From Hemileia vastatrix (Eukaryota > Basidiomycota > Pucciniomycetes > Pucciniales > Zaghouaniaceae), in NCBI GenBank assembly GCA_030280995.1, contig JASXTE010000009.1:3447001-3511000 (forward strand): DNA of 64,000 nt, in the 5' to 3' direction. Shown in pieces: positions 13,170 to 26,500 of this stretch; position 1 is the stretch's first letter, and the number at the start of each line of letters is the position of its first letter. The position numbers were made by a program, and so were the translations under genes. The notes under the pieces are model-generated. The model saw only the letters and a list, made by a program, of their open reading frames with translations, had not been told where the DNA came from and did not search any database.

Positions 13170-16100
13170 CTAAGATTTTTTCTTTTTGTATTTTTTCAAC
13201 AGAGAAGGCAGATTTGAAATTTCCTTGCCAGGTATCCATGCATCATGTTCAGATGATTTGTTCTTATATCTCAATAAATATTCAGTACCTCTTTCAGAAG
13301 TGATAATTCTATCATTGAGAATTTTATCAATTTCTGCTGTTTCTGTGACTTCCTGAGGGTTCTTCTTAGGTCTTCCTCTTCTTTTTGGAAATAAGTCACT
13401 GTTGGAAGTATAAGGCTTAAGCAAAGAAAAGGGAAAGACAGGATGTTTCCTATCATATGGAGAATACAATACAACTTCTACTGCATTATCACCAACCATT
13501 CTTTTAACAACAAATGGCCCTACAAAAGGATCTTTTAATTTGTGGTTACCTTGTAAATTGAAATGGACAGTAGAGATCAACACTTCATCACCCTTGTTAA
13601 ATGTGTATTCTTTATGGGATTTATCCCATCTTTTCTTTTCATATTCAAATGCTTTATCAATACAACTCTGAGCATGTTTTCTGCATAGCTGTTGCATTTG
13701 CATAAAAGATTTTACACCAGGGTGTAATTCCAACTTAGGTAATTTATTATTGAGAATCTGAGCAGTAGTGTTTGGGACGTAACCTAACCAAAGCTCAAAA
13801 GGCTTTTTCTCAGTGACAGAATTAACAGTGCTATTATATGCAAATTCAAGACCAGGCAAAAGAGTGACCCAATCATGAGTAAATCTGTCATTGTCTTTAT
13901 ATTCTAAACCAAAGGCACAATACCTTCTAATCATATCTTCCAGAGTTTGAATCATTCTTTCAGCTAGACCATCAGTCTGAGGATGGTGAGCTGTAGACAA
14001 TTTTAACTCACAGCCACAAATATCCATCAAAGAGGTCCAAAACTCAGAAGTGAATTTTGGATCCCTATCAGAGATAATGGCTTTTGGAAAACCAATAATA
14101 TTAAACATGTAAGACCACCATAAAAAAGCTAATTCTTTGGTGGATACATCTTTGTGGGTTGGAATAAATTTGCACATTTTTGTGAATCTATCCACTATTA
14201 CCCAACAAGAGTTAAAGCTGTCTTTACCTGCAACAGGAAGACCAGTGACAAAATCCATATTAATGATTTGCCAGGGAGCACTAGGTGCTTCAATATGTTG
14301 TAATAAACCTGCTCTCTTACCTGTTAACCTTTTAGATTTTTGGCAGGAATCACAAGATTCAACATATAATTTTGTGTCTTCAGACATATTAGCCCACCAT
14401 GCAGTGTTTTTGATTCTAATCAATGTTTTTTCAAGATCAAAATGACCAGCTAATATGTCATCATGACAAAGTTTGAGGATAGTTTCTTTCATTGAAGGAG
14501 GAATTACAATTACATTGGTAAGCTTTCTTCTATAATATATATAACCATCTTCAATAGAGAACTTTCCTTTATTTAAAGCATTTTGGTACTTTGCAGGAAG
14601 AGTTTTTATTAATGCTTGAATTGAAGCATTCTTAGGATCATTTAAGATAGTAACCAATTTATTTAAATCAGAATCTTTATCATATGAATCCAGTATTAAC
14701 TGTAATAACTCCTCTTCCATATCAACTATAAATATACCATGGATATGAACAGTATCATCTTCAGGTACATAAGCAGGATTTGAGTCATTATTTGGCAGAG
14801 GCAATCTGGAGAGCATATCAACATTAGAGTGAACATTTCCAGCTCTATGGATAATTGTCATCCTTCCTCTGTATTCTTGAACAGCAAGTTGCCACCTGAA
14901 CATATGTCTGTTAGGTGTCTTTAGGTTTAAGAGAGACTTCACAGCACTACAGTCAGTTACCAACTCAAATTTTTGGTCATCCAAATAGTAATGAAGTTTC
15001 TCAAGAGCCCAAAAAACTGCTAAGCACTCCAATTGAGTGGCACCATATTTCAATTCACTATTTCTTAAGGTTCTTGAAATATAAAAAATTACAACCTCTG
15101 AGGATTTATCATTAATAATTTGCTTTTGGTGAAGGGAAGCACCCAGACCAATAAAGCTAGCATCTGTATAAAGGACAAATGGCTTGTTAAAATCTGGAAG
15201 AGCCAATATAGGGGCTGTAATTAAGCAACTTTTTAATGTATCAAAAGCTTTTTGACAGTCATTATTCCAGAGAAAAGCAACATCTTTTCTGGTCAGTTTT
15301 GTAAGAGGCAAGGCTATGACCTGATAATTTTTAATATATTGTCTATAATAGCCACACATACCCAAAAAACTTTGGATTTCTCTTAAAGAAGTTGGTGCTT
15401 TCACATTTTGAATGGCAGCAACTTTATTATGGTCTACACAAATTTGTAAGCCTGACACAACATGGCCAAGGACTTTCAAAGATTGAAAACCAAATTTACA
15501 CTTTTTTAAAGATAAGGCCATATTGATTTTATCCATTTTTTGGAAAACTCTATTCAAGTGAATCATATGTTCATCAAAAGTTTTAGAAAAAACAATAATA
15601 TCATCAATATAAACCATGAGCCAACCTTCAATAATTTCTTGATGGAAAGTCTTATCCATAACTTTCTGGAAAACTGAAGGAGAATTTTTAGGGCCAAATG
15701 GCATCCTAACATACTTATATATTCCAATATGAGTAGCAATAAGCAAAAAATTTTGAGAATTTTTCTCAACTGGAACTTGATGATAACCTTTATTACCATC
15801 CAGACAACTAATAAATTTTGCACCTTGCAAGGTAGCATGTATTTAATTAATTCTGGGTAAAGGATAAATATCATCAACAGTATAAGTATTTAAAGCTCTG
15901 TAATCTCCACATAATCTAGCTTTATCTTTTTCATAAGAAATCAAGACTGGGGAGATGACACAATATTTGGGGGTGACATCCACTTTCTCAATGATATTCA
16001 TTTTCAATAATGTTTCAATATTATCTTCAATATCTTTTCTTTTTGATGGAGAAGCAGGATATGGTTTTTTCTTAAGGGTAGGAGGAATATCACTCAAATT

Positions 16101-18601
16101 ACAGGATAAGGTAATTTTCATCTCTTCCTGAACAATTCCCAAGACATGAGAACCATGAGCAAAAGCCATAGGGAAAGAGGTAATAGAGGCAACAATAGAA
16201 TCCTTTTGTTCACTAGTCAACTGATCACCAAAAGAAGCGGTATTTATTTCATGTAATAAATCATCCATTTCAGTTGTTGTTCTACCTTTACACTGGATCA
16301 GTGAGTTACAAGATTTCAATAAATGCCCAGAAGTTCTAGGAGAGGAAATTTTGAATTTCCTTTTCCCATTCATTCCTAAGGTAAAGCAATTATTTGTTGG
16401 GTCCAGTTTCACACCAAACATGGTTAAAATATCATTTCCCATAATAAACCAATTCCTTAAATTATCATTTTTCATGACAACAAACTCACAAATAGCTCTG
16501 ACAAACAAATTATTATATTTGAAGAAAACAGAGGTTTTGTATTTGCCAATAGGAAATAAGGTAGAACCATACCCTCTCCATTTTTCAGAAGTTATAGGTA
16601 ATAATTTACTCAAATATTCCTTATCCACTGAAGCCAAAGCTTTTTCAGATACTACACTTCCTCCAGCACCAGAATCAAGAACTACATCAACATTTTTACC
16701 ATTAATGATAACAGGTGCCTTTAAAGGGGATATAGGAATAGAATTGTTAGTAATATCTTTGATAATCTCAGCATTTTCTACTGAAGATAAATTCAATACA
16801 CAATCTTCAGATATATTATTTAAATAATGGACATCATGTTCCAACATTAAAAAATCTTTAACAGATTCATTGTCATAGGAGATATTAATTTCACAGTCAC
16901 TGGAAGAATTATTGACATCAAGTTCAAGTTCATCAGTGTCTTCATTTTGTTCAACAAGATGAATTTTCTTGTCACAAACATGACCCTTCTTCCACGGTTT
17001 GTTACACTTATAACAAGTATTTGTTGCATATTTTTTAGGTGCAACTGGGGCAGAGGGTTTACCAGATTTTTCTGGGAGCTTTGTAGAAGGTTTATTCTGA
17101 TCATTATAAGATTTACCAAGGTAATTCTTTGGTTCATATCTATGGTTGAGCAGTACTTCATTACAGATATTAATGAAAGAAGAATTTTCCCTTACATGCT
17201 CAGTTCTAGCCACAATCAAATCCCTAAGAGAATTTGGTAATTTATACAAGATTTTATCTCTCCAAATATCATAATCCATTTTTGGATCAATTGCTCTAAG
17301 GATTTTTGTTATTTTCATCAGAAAAACAATGGGCTTTTCAACAGAGGAGGATACATATCTAGTATTTTCATACAGTCTCTGTTGAGCTAACCTGAATTTT
17401 TAACCACCAAACTGATTCTCAATCAAGGATTTCCAATCATTCCATGTATAATGATTGTTATCTAAAAGAACAGATTCATACCACATCAAGGCTACATTGG
17501 AAAATAAAGAAATTAGCTTAGAAACAATTTCCTCATCAGGTAGTTTATAAGATCTCTTTAAATTATCAATTCTTTGGATAAAGTGTTGCCAATCAGAGGA
17601 AGAATCACCATCAAAGGTAGGATATTGGTTCAACTTAGGCCAATTTTTCTGACTACTGGGATGGTCCACCTTTTGGTTTGAATTATTCATTATTAATAAT
17701 TCCTGAAGTTTAGCCAGGTGTTCAGAAATTTCATTATTTACAGAAACAGCTGGTGCATGACCATCACAAGTTTTTTTGCTAGTAGAAAAAGATTTTACAG
17801 ACTCATTGTGAGTTTGTTTAATGGTTGAAATATGAGGAAGAAAGGATGAACTTTGCTCAGGTTTTTTCCCTTTATTTTTAAGCAGCTTCTTGACAGCAAT
17901 CTCATTTAATTCATTATTGATGGTTAAGGTTGAGAACTTTTCCTGCAGGTCAGACACATAGTTTCTAATTCTTGGAATTTCAGACATCTGGTCATTTACT
18001 TTTGCAAGAGATAGAACATTTCTGTCCTCAGAAACTGAGTGTTTGGTACTTAGTGCATGGAAATCATTTTTTAGCTTTTTAAACTCATTTTGCAGAGATT
18101 TTATTTCATTTTTGAATGAATAATTTTCCTCAATAAGGGGTTTCAATTCACTCAAGGTCTTATGTAGATTGATATTTCTATCTGAGATAGCTCTATGGTC
18201 ACTTCTTATTTGTTTTTGTTGACTAAGAACAATATTCAAGGTTTCTTTGATTTTTAAATAATCTGTATCTTGTACAGAAGAACTCACTTTACATTGCAAG
18301 TGTAAATTTTTTAATCTATCATTTTCATGGATTAACACATCTCTCACAGGTTTGTCTTTCACAACATTAAAATCAAGGGTATCTTTCAATATTTCCTCAG
18401 AAGTTTTTTCAATTAAGGTATAGATTTCAGGGGGAACAGAATCATTTTTAATTGCAAGAGAAGGATTAATTAAAGAAGTAGAAGTTAAATGTAAAGGTTC
18501 ATCAAATGACAATTTACTAATAACATCAAGAGGGCTAGTAGTTACAGGAAGCTGTCTTTTAACAGGTTTAACTGTTCTTTCACTATGTTCAATAATATTA
18601 C
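13170..18601 (-). pseudogene. Chromovirus A gag-pol, main exon (Gag, PR, RT, RNase H, IN, chromodomain)
   Basis: One reading frame covers the whole stretch, broken only by TAA at 17400-17402 (right after QFGG in Gag) and TAA at 15843-15845 (in RT, after PRIN). In order: a coiled-coil-like N-terminal part; a retrotransposon Gag domain (WPKLNQYPTFDGDSSSDW); a zinc knuckle CYKCNKPWKKGHVC with C-x2-C-x7-H-x-C spacing; an aspartic protease VVLDSGAGG; RT with MPFGPKNSPSVFQ and YIDD; RNase H with LYTDASFIGLGASL; integrase with a CDSCQKSK zinc finger and D, D (ISDRDPKFTSEFW), E (AERMIQTLEDM); a GPF/Y-like stretch; and a C-terminal chromodomain (GTEYLLRYKNKS...DAWIPGKEI) ending in a lysine run. Chromodomains are known to steer integration of chromoviruses to marked chromatin. 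The exon begins at 18601 by splicing, not at an ATG. Confidence 0.9.
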
Positions 18602-18659
18602 CTGCAGAAGATGATTTATTAGAAAACATACCCAAGTGACTATCAACCAAATTACTTAC
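18602..18659 (-). other. Gag intron 2 of chromovirus A (58 nt)
   Basis: Sense strand: donor GTAAGT, branch-like CTAAT, acceptor TTCTGCAG, then GTAATATTATTGA. Splicing joins the frame of the upstream exon (phase 1) exactly to the main gag frame. Without splicing, a TAA lies inside the donor. Confidence 0.8.
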
Positions 18660-18937
18660 CATGGCAGAGGAGGAAACTTCCCCTGAGACTGGGTTTGGGA
18701 TTGTGCTTGGGCCTTCTTTCTCCTGCCTTGTGGTAGGGATGAGGAGGGGGATGGAAATTGGGTGTTCTGGATGGGCCAGGCTGATGATGAGGAGGGTGTT
18801 GCACATTCTGTTGGTAGTGACTCATTAGATAATCCCATTTCAATTGCTCTACTTCCATAGTATTTGGATTTTGGATGGTTGAGCTGGGTGGCTGTGAAGG
18901 TTGAGCCTGAAACTGAGGCTGATTGGGAGGCAACTGA
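18660..18937 (-). pseudogene. Chromovirus A gag exon 2, distal part
   Basis: Proline- and glutamine-rich sequence with the tryptophan motif QLKWDYLMSHYQQ, which resembles KWKWDWYAQNY in B and QWDYLAQNQQ in C, then a basic tail. It is the continuation of 28670-28929, from which element B has separated it. Removing B and one copy of the 4-bp duplication GGAG keeps the reading frame. It ends at the GTAAGT donor at 18659. Confidence 0.75.
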
Positions 18938-18942
18938 GGAGT

Positions 18943-20443
18943 TGTCAGGCTAGGGTCAAGTACAAGGACGTGAACTAGCTTGAATAGTCAGTTTTCTAGA
19001 AGATTTTAATGGTCCTATATGAATACTGTAGTTCTAATCCACTAAGTTGTAAAATATAATCAAATATAAAGGTCTCAGTAATATAATTCTCACTATTCTT
19101 ATATATGGCTTACAATCTTTATAGTTGGTAGAAAAATAGATTATATAAATTCAGATACTATTCAAAAGTCTTATAAAAGTACTAATTGATATGTATTGTA
19201 ATTGGTTTGGTTATATTGGTTAAATTGTAATGATAAAGAATGAAGAAATACAACCCAAAAACCTCCTCCTTTTATACACACTGAGTTCCCCAATGATTCC
19301 CTTGATGTACCACCCAATACACAGTTAATCACGCCTCTAAACAACTAATAGACATTCCCATCAACATTCCCAGTGACCCATGACATAATTAGAAGAGTAA
19401 TAACCGCCAAAATCCTGAAATAATAAGGGAAATCCATCAAAATTAAAGAAAAAGACAAAAAGAGAGTATATGCGTATAAAACAATAATATTAAGGACTAA
19501 AGGAGACTTTTTAAGGTTAATAATAGCTTAATAATAAGGGGGATTGACTTTAGAAATAATGGGGCTAATCCTGACATTATACTACGTGAAATTCCCATTC
19601 AAAAATAACCAAAATTGACTGAGAAACCACCCAAAAACTTAAAAAAGAGCGTGAGATGTGGGGTAACTACATGCAGTTCTTGGCAGGCTCTTGCACAGGT
19701 AAATCCTTGACTAAAATTAGGCGAATTTAAGCGTGGTGATGAAATAAAGTGCCAAGAGTGAGATTATTAATGAAATTAGTGCATATAAACAGGGTCAATG
19801 CATTATTAATTAAGCTAGGACACTAAATAAGCGCCTGTCGCCTATTTTAGTGTGTTTCCCCACAGTGGGCGTAGAATGTGGGGTAATTATAGTGTGAAAA
19901 AGCTAACTTTGCTAAAAATGAAGCTATTCACACGGGAAAAAAGCAGGCAGTATGTGGCCAGTACACAGAAGCCATTTCTGGCATAAAAAACACCAAATTT
20001 GAAAAGTGTTATTTTTATGCATTTAAATAGCCAAATCAATAGTTCTAAATGAGCCCAATTGATCTGTCAAAGCGCAATTTTGATATTCTCAATTTTATAG
20101 CGCATATAGTCAACTTTTAAGTGAAATAAAGCGCATTTCTTGTTTTTTGCATAAAACAATGAATATAACAGCTTTAAGTGTACTTAAAAATTATGTAGCC
20201 TTATACTTAAGGTTCTTAAGATTACCCTAACATACTCCAACTTAATATTAAGTACATAAGACCTATAAAAGGTGGATATATGCGTGTATATAAGGTGTTA
20301 TAATGGCATTTTTTGTGTATTATCATAATTTTACTTATGTATACTATTTGTGTACTCTCATTTATTATTCCCATGTATAGTTCATGTGTTTAACATAACT
20401 TATAGTTACTTTTTACTCAGTCCTGGAGATATACAGGCTGACA
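18943..20443 (-). repeat. 3' LTR of chromovirus B
   Basis: Almost identical to 27169-28669. Differences seen include TTTTCTAG/TTGTCTAG, CCCAGTG/CCAAGTG and ATGCGTAT/ATGGCTAT. Confidence 0.93.
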
Positions 20444-20463
20444 CTCGCCCACCCAAAAAAAAC
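20444..20463 (-). promoter_or_regulatory. Polypurine tract of chromovirus B
   Basis: The sense strand reads TTTTTTTTGGGTGGGCGAG immediately before the LTR start TGTCAG. Confidence 0.75.
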
Positions 20464-20626
20464 AATAAAAAAAAATGATAAGTTATACATTTTATTTTAT
20501 TTAATTTGTAATTTTCAGGTATTCAGAATAAATCTGTAGCATTAAAGATTCAACTTTAAAGAAATAAAACATAATAAAATATTATGAGTACTGGTTTTTT
20601 AACCCCTCAGCTGGTTGAACAGAAAT

Positions 20627-23600
20627 TTATTTCTGTTTAAATTTTTTAAGAAGGGTGGATAAATTAGAAATTTCTTTTTCAGGTATCCATTTATCAAATT
20701 CATTTGATTTCCCTTTAAATCTTAGTAAATACTCAGTTCCTTTTTCTTTAGTAAGGATTCTTTTCTTGAGTATTTTTTCAATCTCTGCTTTTTCCACAAT
20801 TTCTTCAGGTTGCTTTTTAGGCCTTCCCCTTCTTTTTGGAAATAAGTCAGGATCATTTGCATGGTAAGGTTTCAATAATGAGATAGGGAAAACTGGATGT
20901 TTCCTATCATATGGAGCATATAATATGACTTCCACTGCATTATTCCCAACCATTTTATTTACTACAAAAGGTCCTACAAAGGGATCCTTTAATTTAACAT
21001 TACCTTGTAAGTTAAAATGTAGTGTTGATATGAGGACTTCATCTCCCTTTTTAAATTCAAATTCTTTATGAGATTTGTCCCACCTTTTCTTTTCATATTC
21101 AAATGCTTTTTGGATGCATTCTTCTGCATGCTTTCTACACATTTGTTGCATATGAATAAAGGATTTAGTGCCAGGGTGTATATCCAACCTTGGTAGTTTA
21201 TTTAAAAGATTTACTGGGGTATTTGGTACATATCCCAGCCAGAGTTCAAATGGTTTCTTCTCTGTTACAGAATGAGTTGTGCTGTTATAAGCAAATTCAA
21301 GGCCAGGAATTAATGTTACCCAGTCATGTGTGAATTTCTCATTGTCTTTGTATTCTAATCCAAAGGCACAATATCTTCTGATCATGTCTTCTAGAGTTTG
21401 TATCATCCTCTCAGCCAGCCCATCAGTTTGTGGATGGTGTGCTCTAGACAATTTTAATTGACAACCTGATACTTCCATCAAAGATGTCCAGAACTCTGAA
21501 GTAAATTTAGGATCTCTGTCAGAGATTATGGCTTTGGGGAACCCAGCAGTATTCATCATTTGAGTCCACCATAGTAACGCCAAGTCTTTAGCAGATACCT
21601 CTTTATGGGTAGGGATAAACTTACACATTTTTGTTAATCTATCCACTATTACCCAGCAAGAATTGAAACTTTCTTTTCCTGCTAATGGCAAGCCAGTTAC
21701 AAAATCCATGTTTATAATTTCCCATGGAGCTTTTGGCTGCTCTATTTGTTGTAACAACCCAGCTCTCTTCCCAGTTAATCTTTTAGATTTCTGACAAGAG
21801 TCACATGTTTCAATGTATTTTTGTACATCCTCTTTCATGTTTATCCACCAGGCTGTATTTTTAACTCTGGTTAATGTTTTGTTAAAGTCAAAATGACCAG
21901 CTAAGATGTCATCATGACAAGTACTCAACATTAACTCTTTCATAGAAGGTGGTATTACTATTACATTGCTTAACTTTTTCCTGTAATATATATATCCATC
22001 TTCAATTGATAGTTTACCTTTTTCCAACGCATTTTTATACTTTGGAGGCAAGGTTTTAATTAATGCACTCATGGAGGCATTTGTTGGATCATTAAGAATG
22101 GTAGATAGTTTAGACAAATCTTTATCAGATGAATAATTTTCCAATATAGTTTGCATAAACTATTCTTCTAAATCCACTATATAAATCCCAAATATATGTA
22201 TAACCTCATTTTCAGGTACATAAGCTGGGTTGTCAGCATCATTTGGCAAAGGACTTCTGGATAATAAATCCACATTTGAATGCAATGTTCCTTCTCTGTG
22301 AGTGATTGTCATTCTTCCTCTGTACTCTTGTACAGCTAGTTGCCATCTAAACATGTGCCTATTAGGTGTTTTCATGTTTAGTAATGATTTTACTGCACTG
22401 CAATCTGTTATAAGTTCAAACTTCTGGTCTTCCAGATAGTAATGAAGTTTCTCCAAAGCCCACACCACGGCTAAAAATTCTAGCTGTGTGGCACCATACC
22501 TTAATTCTGTTTTTCTTAAGGTTCTGGATATATAACAGATAACTACTTCAGATAATTTTCCATTTATTATCTGTTTCTGCTGTAAAGCAGCACCCAAACC
22601 TATGAAACTTGCATCAGTGTACAAGATAAAAGGTAGGGTGAAATCTGGCAGTCCTAATATTGGAGCTGACATTAAACATTCCTTTAATTTATTAAAGGCG
22701 TGTTGTCTTTCATTATTCCAAATGAAAGCTTCATTCTTCCTGATTAATGTTGTCAAAGGGGCTGCAATGGATTGGTAATTTTTAATATATTGTCTATAAT
22801 ATCCACACATACCCAAAAAACTTTGAACCTCTTTTACATTTTTAGGTATCCCAATGTTTTTAATTGCTGCCACTTTATTCTGGTCAACACAAATTTGTAA
22901 TCCAGATACAACATGTCCAAGTACTTTCAAGGATTGAAATCCAAACTTACATTTCTTTAATGCAATAGTCATATTAATTTCATCCATTTTTTGAAAGACT
23001 CTTTTCAGGTGATTTAAATGTTCATCATATGTCTTTGAAAACACTATGATGTCATCAATATAGACCAATAACCATCCTTCAACCATTTCCTGATGAAAAA
23101 CACTATCCATCAATTTTTGGAAGACTGAAGGGGCATTCTTTGGGCCAAATGGCATTCTCACATACTTATATATACCCATATGTGTGGTTATTAATAAGTA
23201 ATTTTGAGAATTTCTTTCCACAGGAATCTGGTGGTAACCCTTGTTCCCATCCAGACAGGAAATATATTTTGCTCCTTGTAAGGTAGCATGGATAGAAGCT
23301 ATCCTTGGTAGAGGGTAAATATCATCTACTGTATATGTATTCAGAGCTCTATAATCACCGCATAATCTTGCCTTATCTTTTTCATAAGAGATTAATACTG
23401 GTGAAATGACACAATACTTAGGTGTTGTGTCCACTTTTTCAACAATACCCATTTCCAACAACAATTTTATATTGTCTTCAATATCTTTCCTTTTTGCAGG
23501 AGATGCTGGGTAAGGTTTCTTTTTTAAACTGCCAGGAATATTATCCAGATCACAGCTTAAAGAGATTTTCATCTCATGGTCTTTGACCAATCCTAGTTCA

Positions 23601-26500
23601 TTTGAGCCATGAGCAAATGCCATAGGATATGATTTAATCAATCTCAAAATATCTTCTTGTTCAATTTTTGAGAGTTGAGGACTGAAAGAGTCCTTTTGGA
23701 TTTCATTTTCCAATTCACCCACTTCATTGGTGGTTCTTCCACCTTGCAGTTGTTCTTCTCTAGGAGAAATGGTATATACTGAATTTTCAGAACATATTTT
23801 GAATTTTCTTTTACCATTCACCCCTATGGTGAAACAACTGTTTGCAGGATCTAGTTTAATGCCAAATTTTGTCAATAAATCATTGCCAATAATAAACCAA
23901 TCACTACAATTATTATTATCCATTACTACAAATTCACAAACTGCTCTAACATATCCATTATTATATTTAAAGAATACAGCAGTTTTGTATTTGCCAATTG
24001 GATTTAATACTGAACCAAAACCCCTCCAGTTCTTTGTCTGAACAGGTTCTAGTTTTTCCTGGTACTTACTATCAAGTTTCATTAATGCATTAAGTGAAAC
24101 TACACTACCTGCAGCCCCAGTGTCAAGAATGGCATTCATTTCTTTTCCACATATGACAATAGGTGCTCTGATAGGTGTTATTTTGTAAGTATCATGAGAT
24201 AAATCTTTAATTATTTCAGCTTCCTCTATAGAAGTTAAAGATGTGTCTGTATGAGGTATAGCATCATTCAGGAACATTATATCCTGTTCTAATACAAATA
24301 TCTCATTTTCATCATCACTGTAAGATATGTTACTCTTGCAATCCTCACTGGATTCCACATTCTCATCTTCATGATTACTAGGTTCAGAATTCTGTGAGGT
24401 TTCAATAACATTTATTCTTTTCTTACACGTGTGACCTTTAACCCAAGGTTCATTACATTTGTAACAAGTGTTATTTTCTTGTCTCTTAGGGACAAGGGGA
24501 GCTGAAGGTTTTTTCTTTTCCACTGGTAACTTACTTGTAGTAGGTTTTACCACGTCAACACTTTGTCTGTAATTACTATACTTGCTTTCATATTTGTGGT
24601 TTAATAATATCTCATTGCATATATTAATGAATCCAGAGGTGTCTCTGACAGTTTCAGTTCTAGCAACAATAATGTCTCTAACTGATATAGGCAATTTGTA
24701 TATTATTTTTTCTTTCCACTCTTCATAATCCATTTTTGGATCCATAGATTTCATGATTTTTATTAAATTCATTAAGAAGACCATGGGTTTATCTCCAGCA
24801 TTTGGATTATATCTGGCCCTTTCATACAGTCTTTGTTGAGTGATTCTAAATTTTGGGCCACCAAATTGCCTTTCAATTAGTGCCTTCCATTCATTCCAGG
24901 AGTAATTAATTCCCTCACTCAATACAGATTCAAACCATAATAAGGCCACATCTGTAAATAAAGATATTAACTTTGAAGTAATTTCTTCATCAGGTAATTT
25001 ATATGAAAATTTTAAGTTATCAATTCTTTGTATGAATTGTTGCCAATCAGATTTTGAATCCCCGTCAAAAGAAGGGTACTGATCTAACTTAGGCCAGTTC
25101 TTTTGGCTAGTTTTTGCTTCCCTAACCTGAGGAATATTGAGTAATTCACTTACTTTAGAAAGATGATCATTTATTTCATCTTTTACTGATTTTATATTCT
25201 CAGAGCCCATAACACTATGTTCATGTTCAATCATTGGTTTATCATCAGAGTGTTTCATAAAAACTGGTACTCTTTCTACATAAGAGGTATTATCTTTTAT
25301 TGTTTCAGTATTTTTCAAAATGTTAGCTACTTCAATTTCTACTCTTTGTAACCTATCCTTTATTACAGGTACATGAGTTAAAGTATCATTTACATTTGAA
25401 AAAGACAATTTTACATGTCCCTCTATGGTAGCCATAATATTCTGAGAGTGTTCTAATTTACTTTCTAAATTTCTAATCTCAGAGTTTAATCTTTTATTCT
25501 CATTGATCAATTCATTATTTGAATTTTCAATAATTTTTAATTTATTGGCTGTGGTACTCAATGACTGTGTTAGTTGTAATAATACATTTTCTGTATTAAT
25601 GTTTGACTCTTTTGAGAACTCATCCAATTTTTCAATTCTCAATAATAATTTACTTATTATTTTTGATTCCATTGGATTCTCTTTTAAAAAATATTCTATT
25701 TTTTCCGTGTCCAATTCAGAAGACTCATTATCAGGGTCAAGATTTAATTCATTTGATTCCATTTTTATATTAATAGTTTTTTCCTGGTGATCAATAAAAC
25801 TATTTACATTGTCCTCATGTAAAGACAAGTTTAACATATTCTGTTCAAATGAATAATCCTTTAAATCCTTATCAATAATATCCAATATTTCCTTATCAAT
25901 CTCATTACCTATAAGTAATTTATTTTCAGGTTGATATAATTGATCATAAGAAGTTGGATGACTCACCAAGGTCTTATCCCACTTCCCCTGCCTCTCCTTG
26001 CCTTTCCCCTGTAAGGGTGACTGCTGGAGCCCTGCTGTTGAGGATTGTTGTAGTTTTGGGCGTACCAATCCCATTTCCATTTGCTTACTGTAATTTTTTG
26101 GTCCTCCTCTTGGGCTGGAGGTGTTGCTATGGAATTGTTGGGTGCCACTGTTGGTGGTTGAGTCTTTATGTCCACTAGAGCTTGGTTGACTTCTATGAAA
26201 CCTTGAGCTGCTCTCTTTTCCAGATTGTTGATCTGGTCCACTATATTGTTGACTCTTATTGTCAAGGTGTTCAGTAGGGTGGATAGGGAGTGAACTTGTT
26301 CTTGTAAAGTATTTTTTGTTTTCTTTATTGAAACCTGCTTTAAAAGCTTTTCCCTTTCCTCCAGAGACATTGACGGAGTGTTGTTGATTATGGGAGAGTC
26401 CTGGCCCTCCATTTGAATGTCCTGTAACAGGTCTTTCAGCTCTAGGTCTTAAGTTATAAGGTTTTACCTTATTACTTACAATGTCATTGTTGTCACACAT
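20627..26500 (-). CDS. Chromovirus B gag-pol polyprotein (one in-frame TAG)
   Basis: From the ATG at 26498-26500 the frame is open to TAG at 22160-22162 and then again to 20627, all in one phase: about 1,445 codons, then 509. Approximate residues: coiled-coil Gag to 460; retrotransposon Gag domain 465-545 (YPSFDGDSKSDWQQFIQRI); zinc knuckle about 680 (CYKCNEPWVKGHTC); protease about 795 (AILDTGAAGS); RT with YIDD about 1145; RNase H about 1297 (LYTDASFIGLGAAL); integrase after the TAG, with ISDRDPKFTSEFW and AERMIQTLEDM; then a chromodomain (GTEYLLRFKGKS). The TAG falls in the RNase H-integrase linker, where A has a leucine codon, so a recent point mutation is likely; readthrough cannot be excluded. 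The first part also contains a spliceable second frame (see the introns). Confidence 0.9.
22160..22162 (-). other. Single in-frame TAG in chromovirus B pol
   Basis: The context is GAAGAA-TAG-TTTATGCAA on the sense strand. Both sides continue in the same frame and align with A without a gap. Confidence 0.85.
25909..25966 (-). other. Candidate gag intron 2 of chromovirus B (58 nt)
   Basis: Donor GTGAGT follows CCTTG; acceptor CTTATAG precedes GTAATGAGATTGA, at the same place and with the same length as in A and C. Splicing here does not restore the main frame from the exon-2 frame in this copy, so either B carries a 1-nt change nearby or the product is short. Confidence 0.45.
25963..26421 (-). 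CDS. Alternative-frame gag exon 2 of chromovirus B
   Basis: Open frame of about 152 codons overlapping the unspliced gag frame. It begins DIQMEGQ, has a heptad-like stretch (QVHSLSTLLNTLTIRVNNI) and the tryptophan motif, and ends in a basic tail and RPW at the intron-2 donor. Its homologues in A, C and F show conservative replacements in this frame. It is most likely the real Gag N-terminus, reached by splicing intron 1; a separate small protein from the internal ATG (26410-26412) is possible. Confidence 0.65.
   Translation of the reverse strand, partial: DIQMEGQDSPIINNTPSMSLEEREKLLKQVSIKKTKNTLQEQVHSLSTLLNTLTIRVNNIVDQINNLEKRAAQGFIEVNQALVDIKTQPPTVAPNNSIATPPAQEEDQKITVSKWKWDWYAQNYNNPQQQGSSSHPYRGKARRGRGSGIRPW
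26422..26479 (-). other. Gag intron 1 of chromovirus B (58 nt)
   Basis: Exon 1 (26480-26500) codes for MCDNNDI and ends in phase 0 at donor GTAAGT. The acceptor CTGTTACAG leads into the second frame, which begins DIQMEGQDSP and continues as a coiled coil with a KWKWDWYAQNY motif to TGA at 25963-25965. F shows the same layout (NITMEGQQYP). Confidence 0.75.

Noticed and set aside
16351..17240. Plus-strand open frames of 97-158 codons over A gag-pol
   Set aside because: Shadows of the minus-strand gag-pol, which has clear zinc-knuckle and protease motifs.
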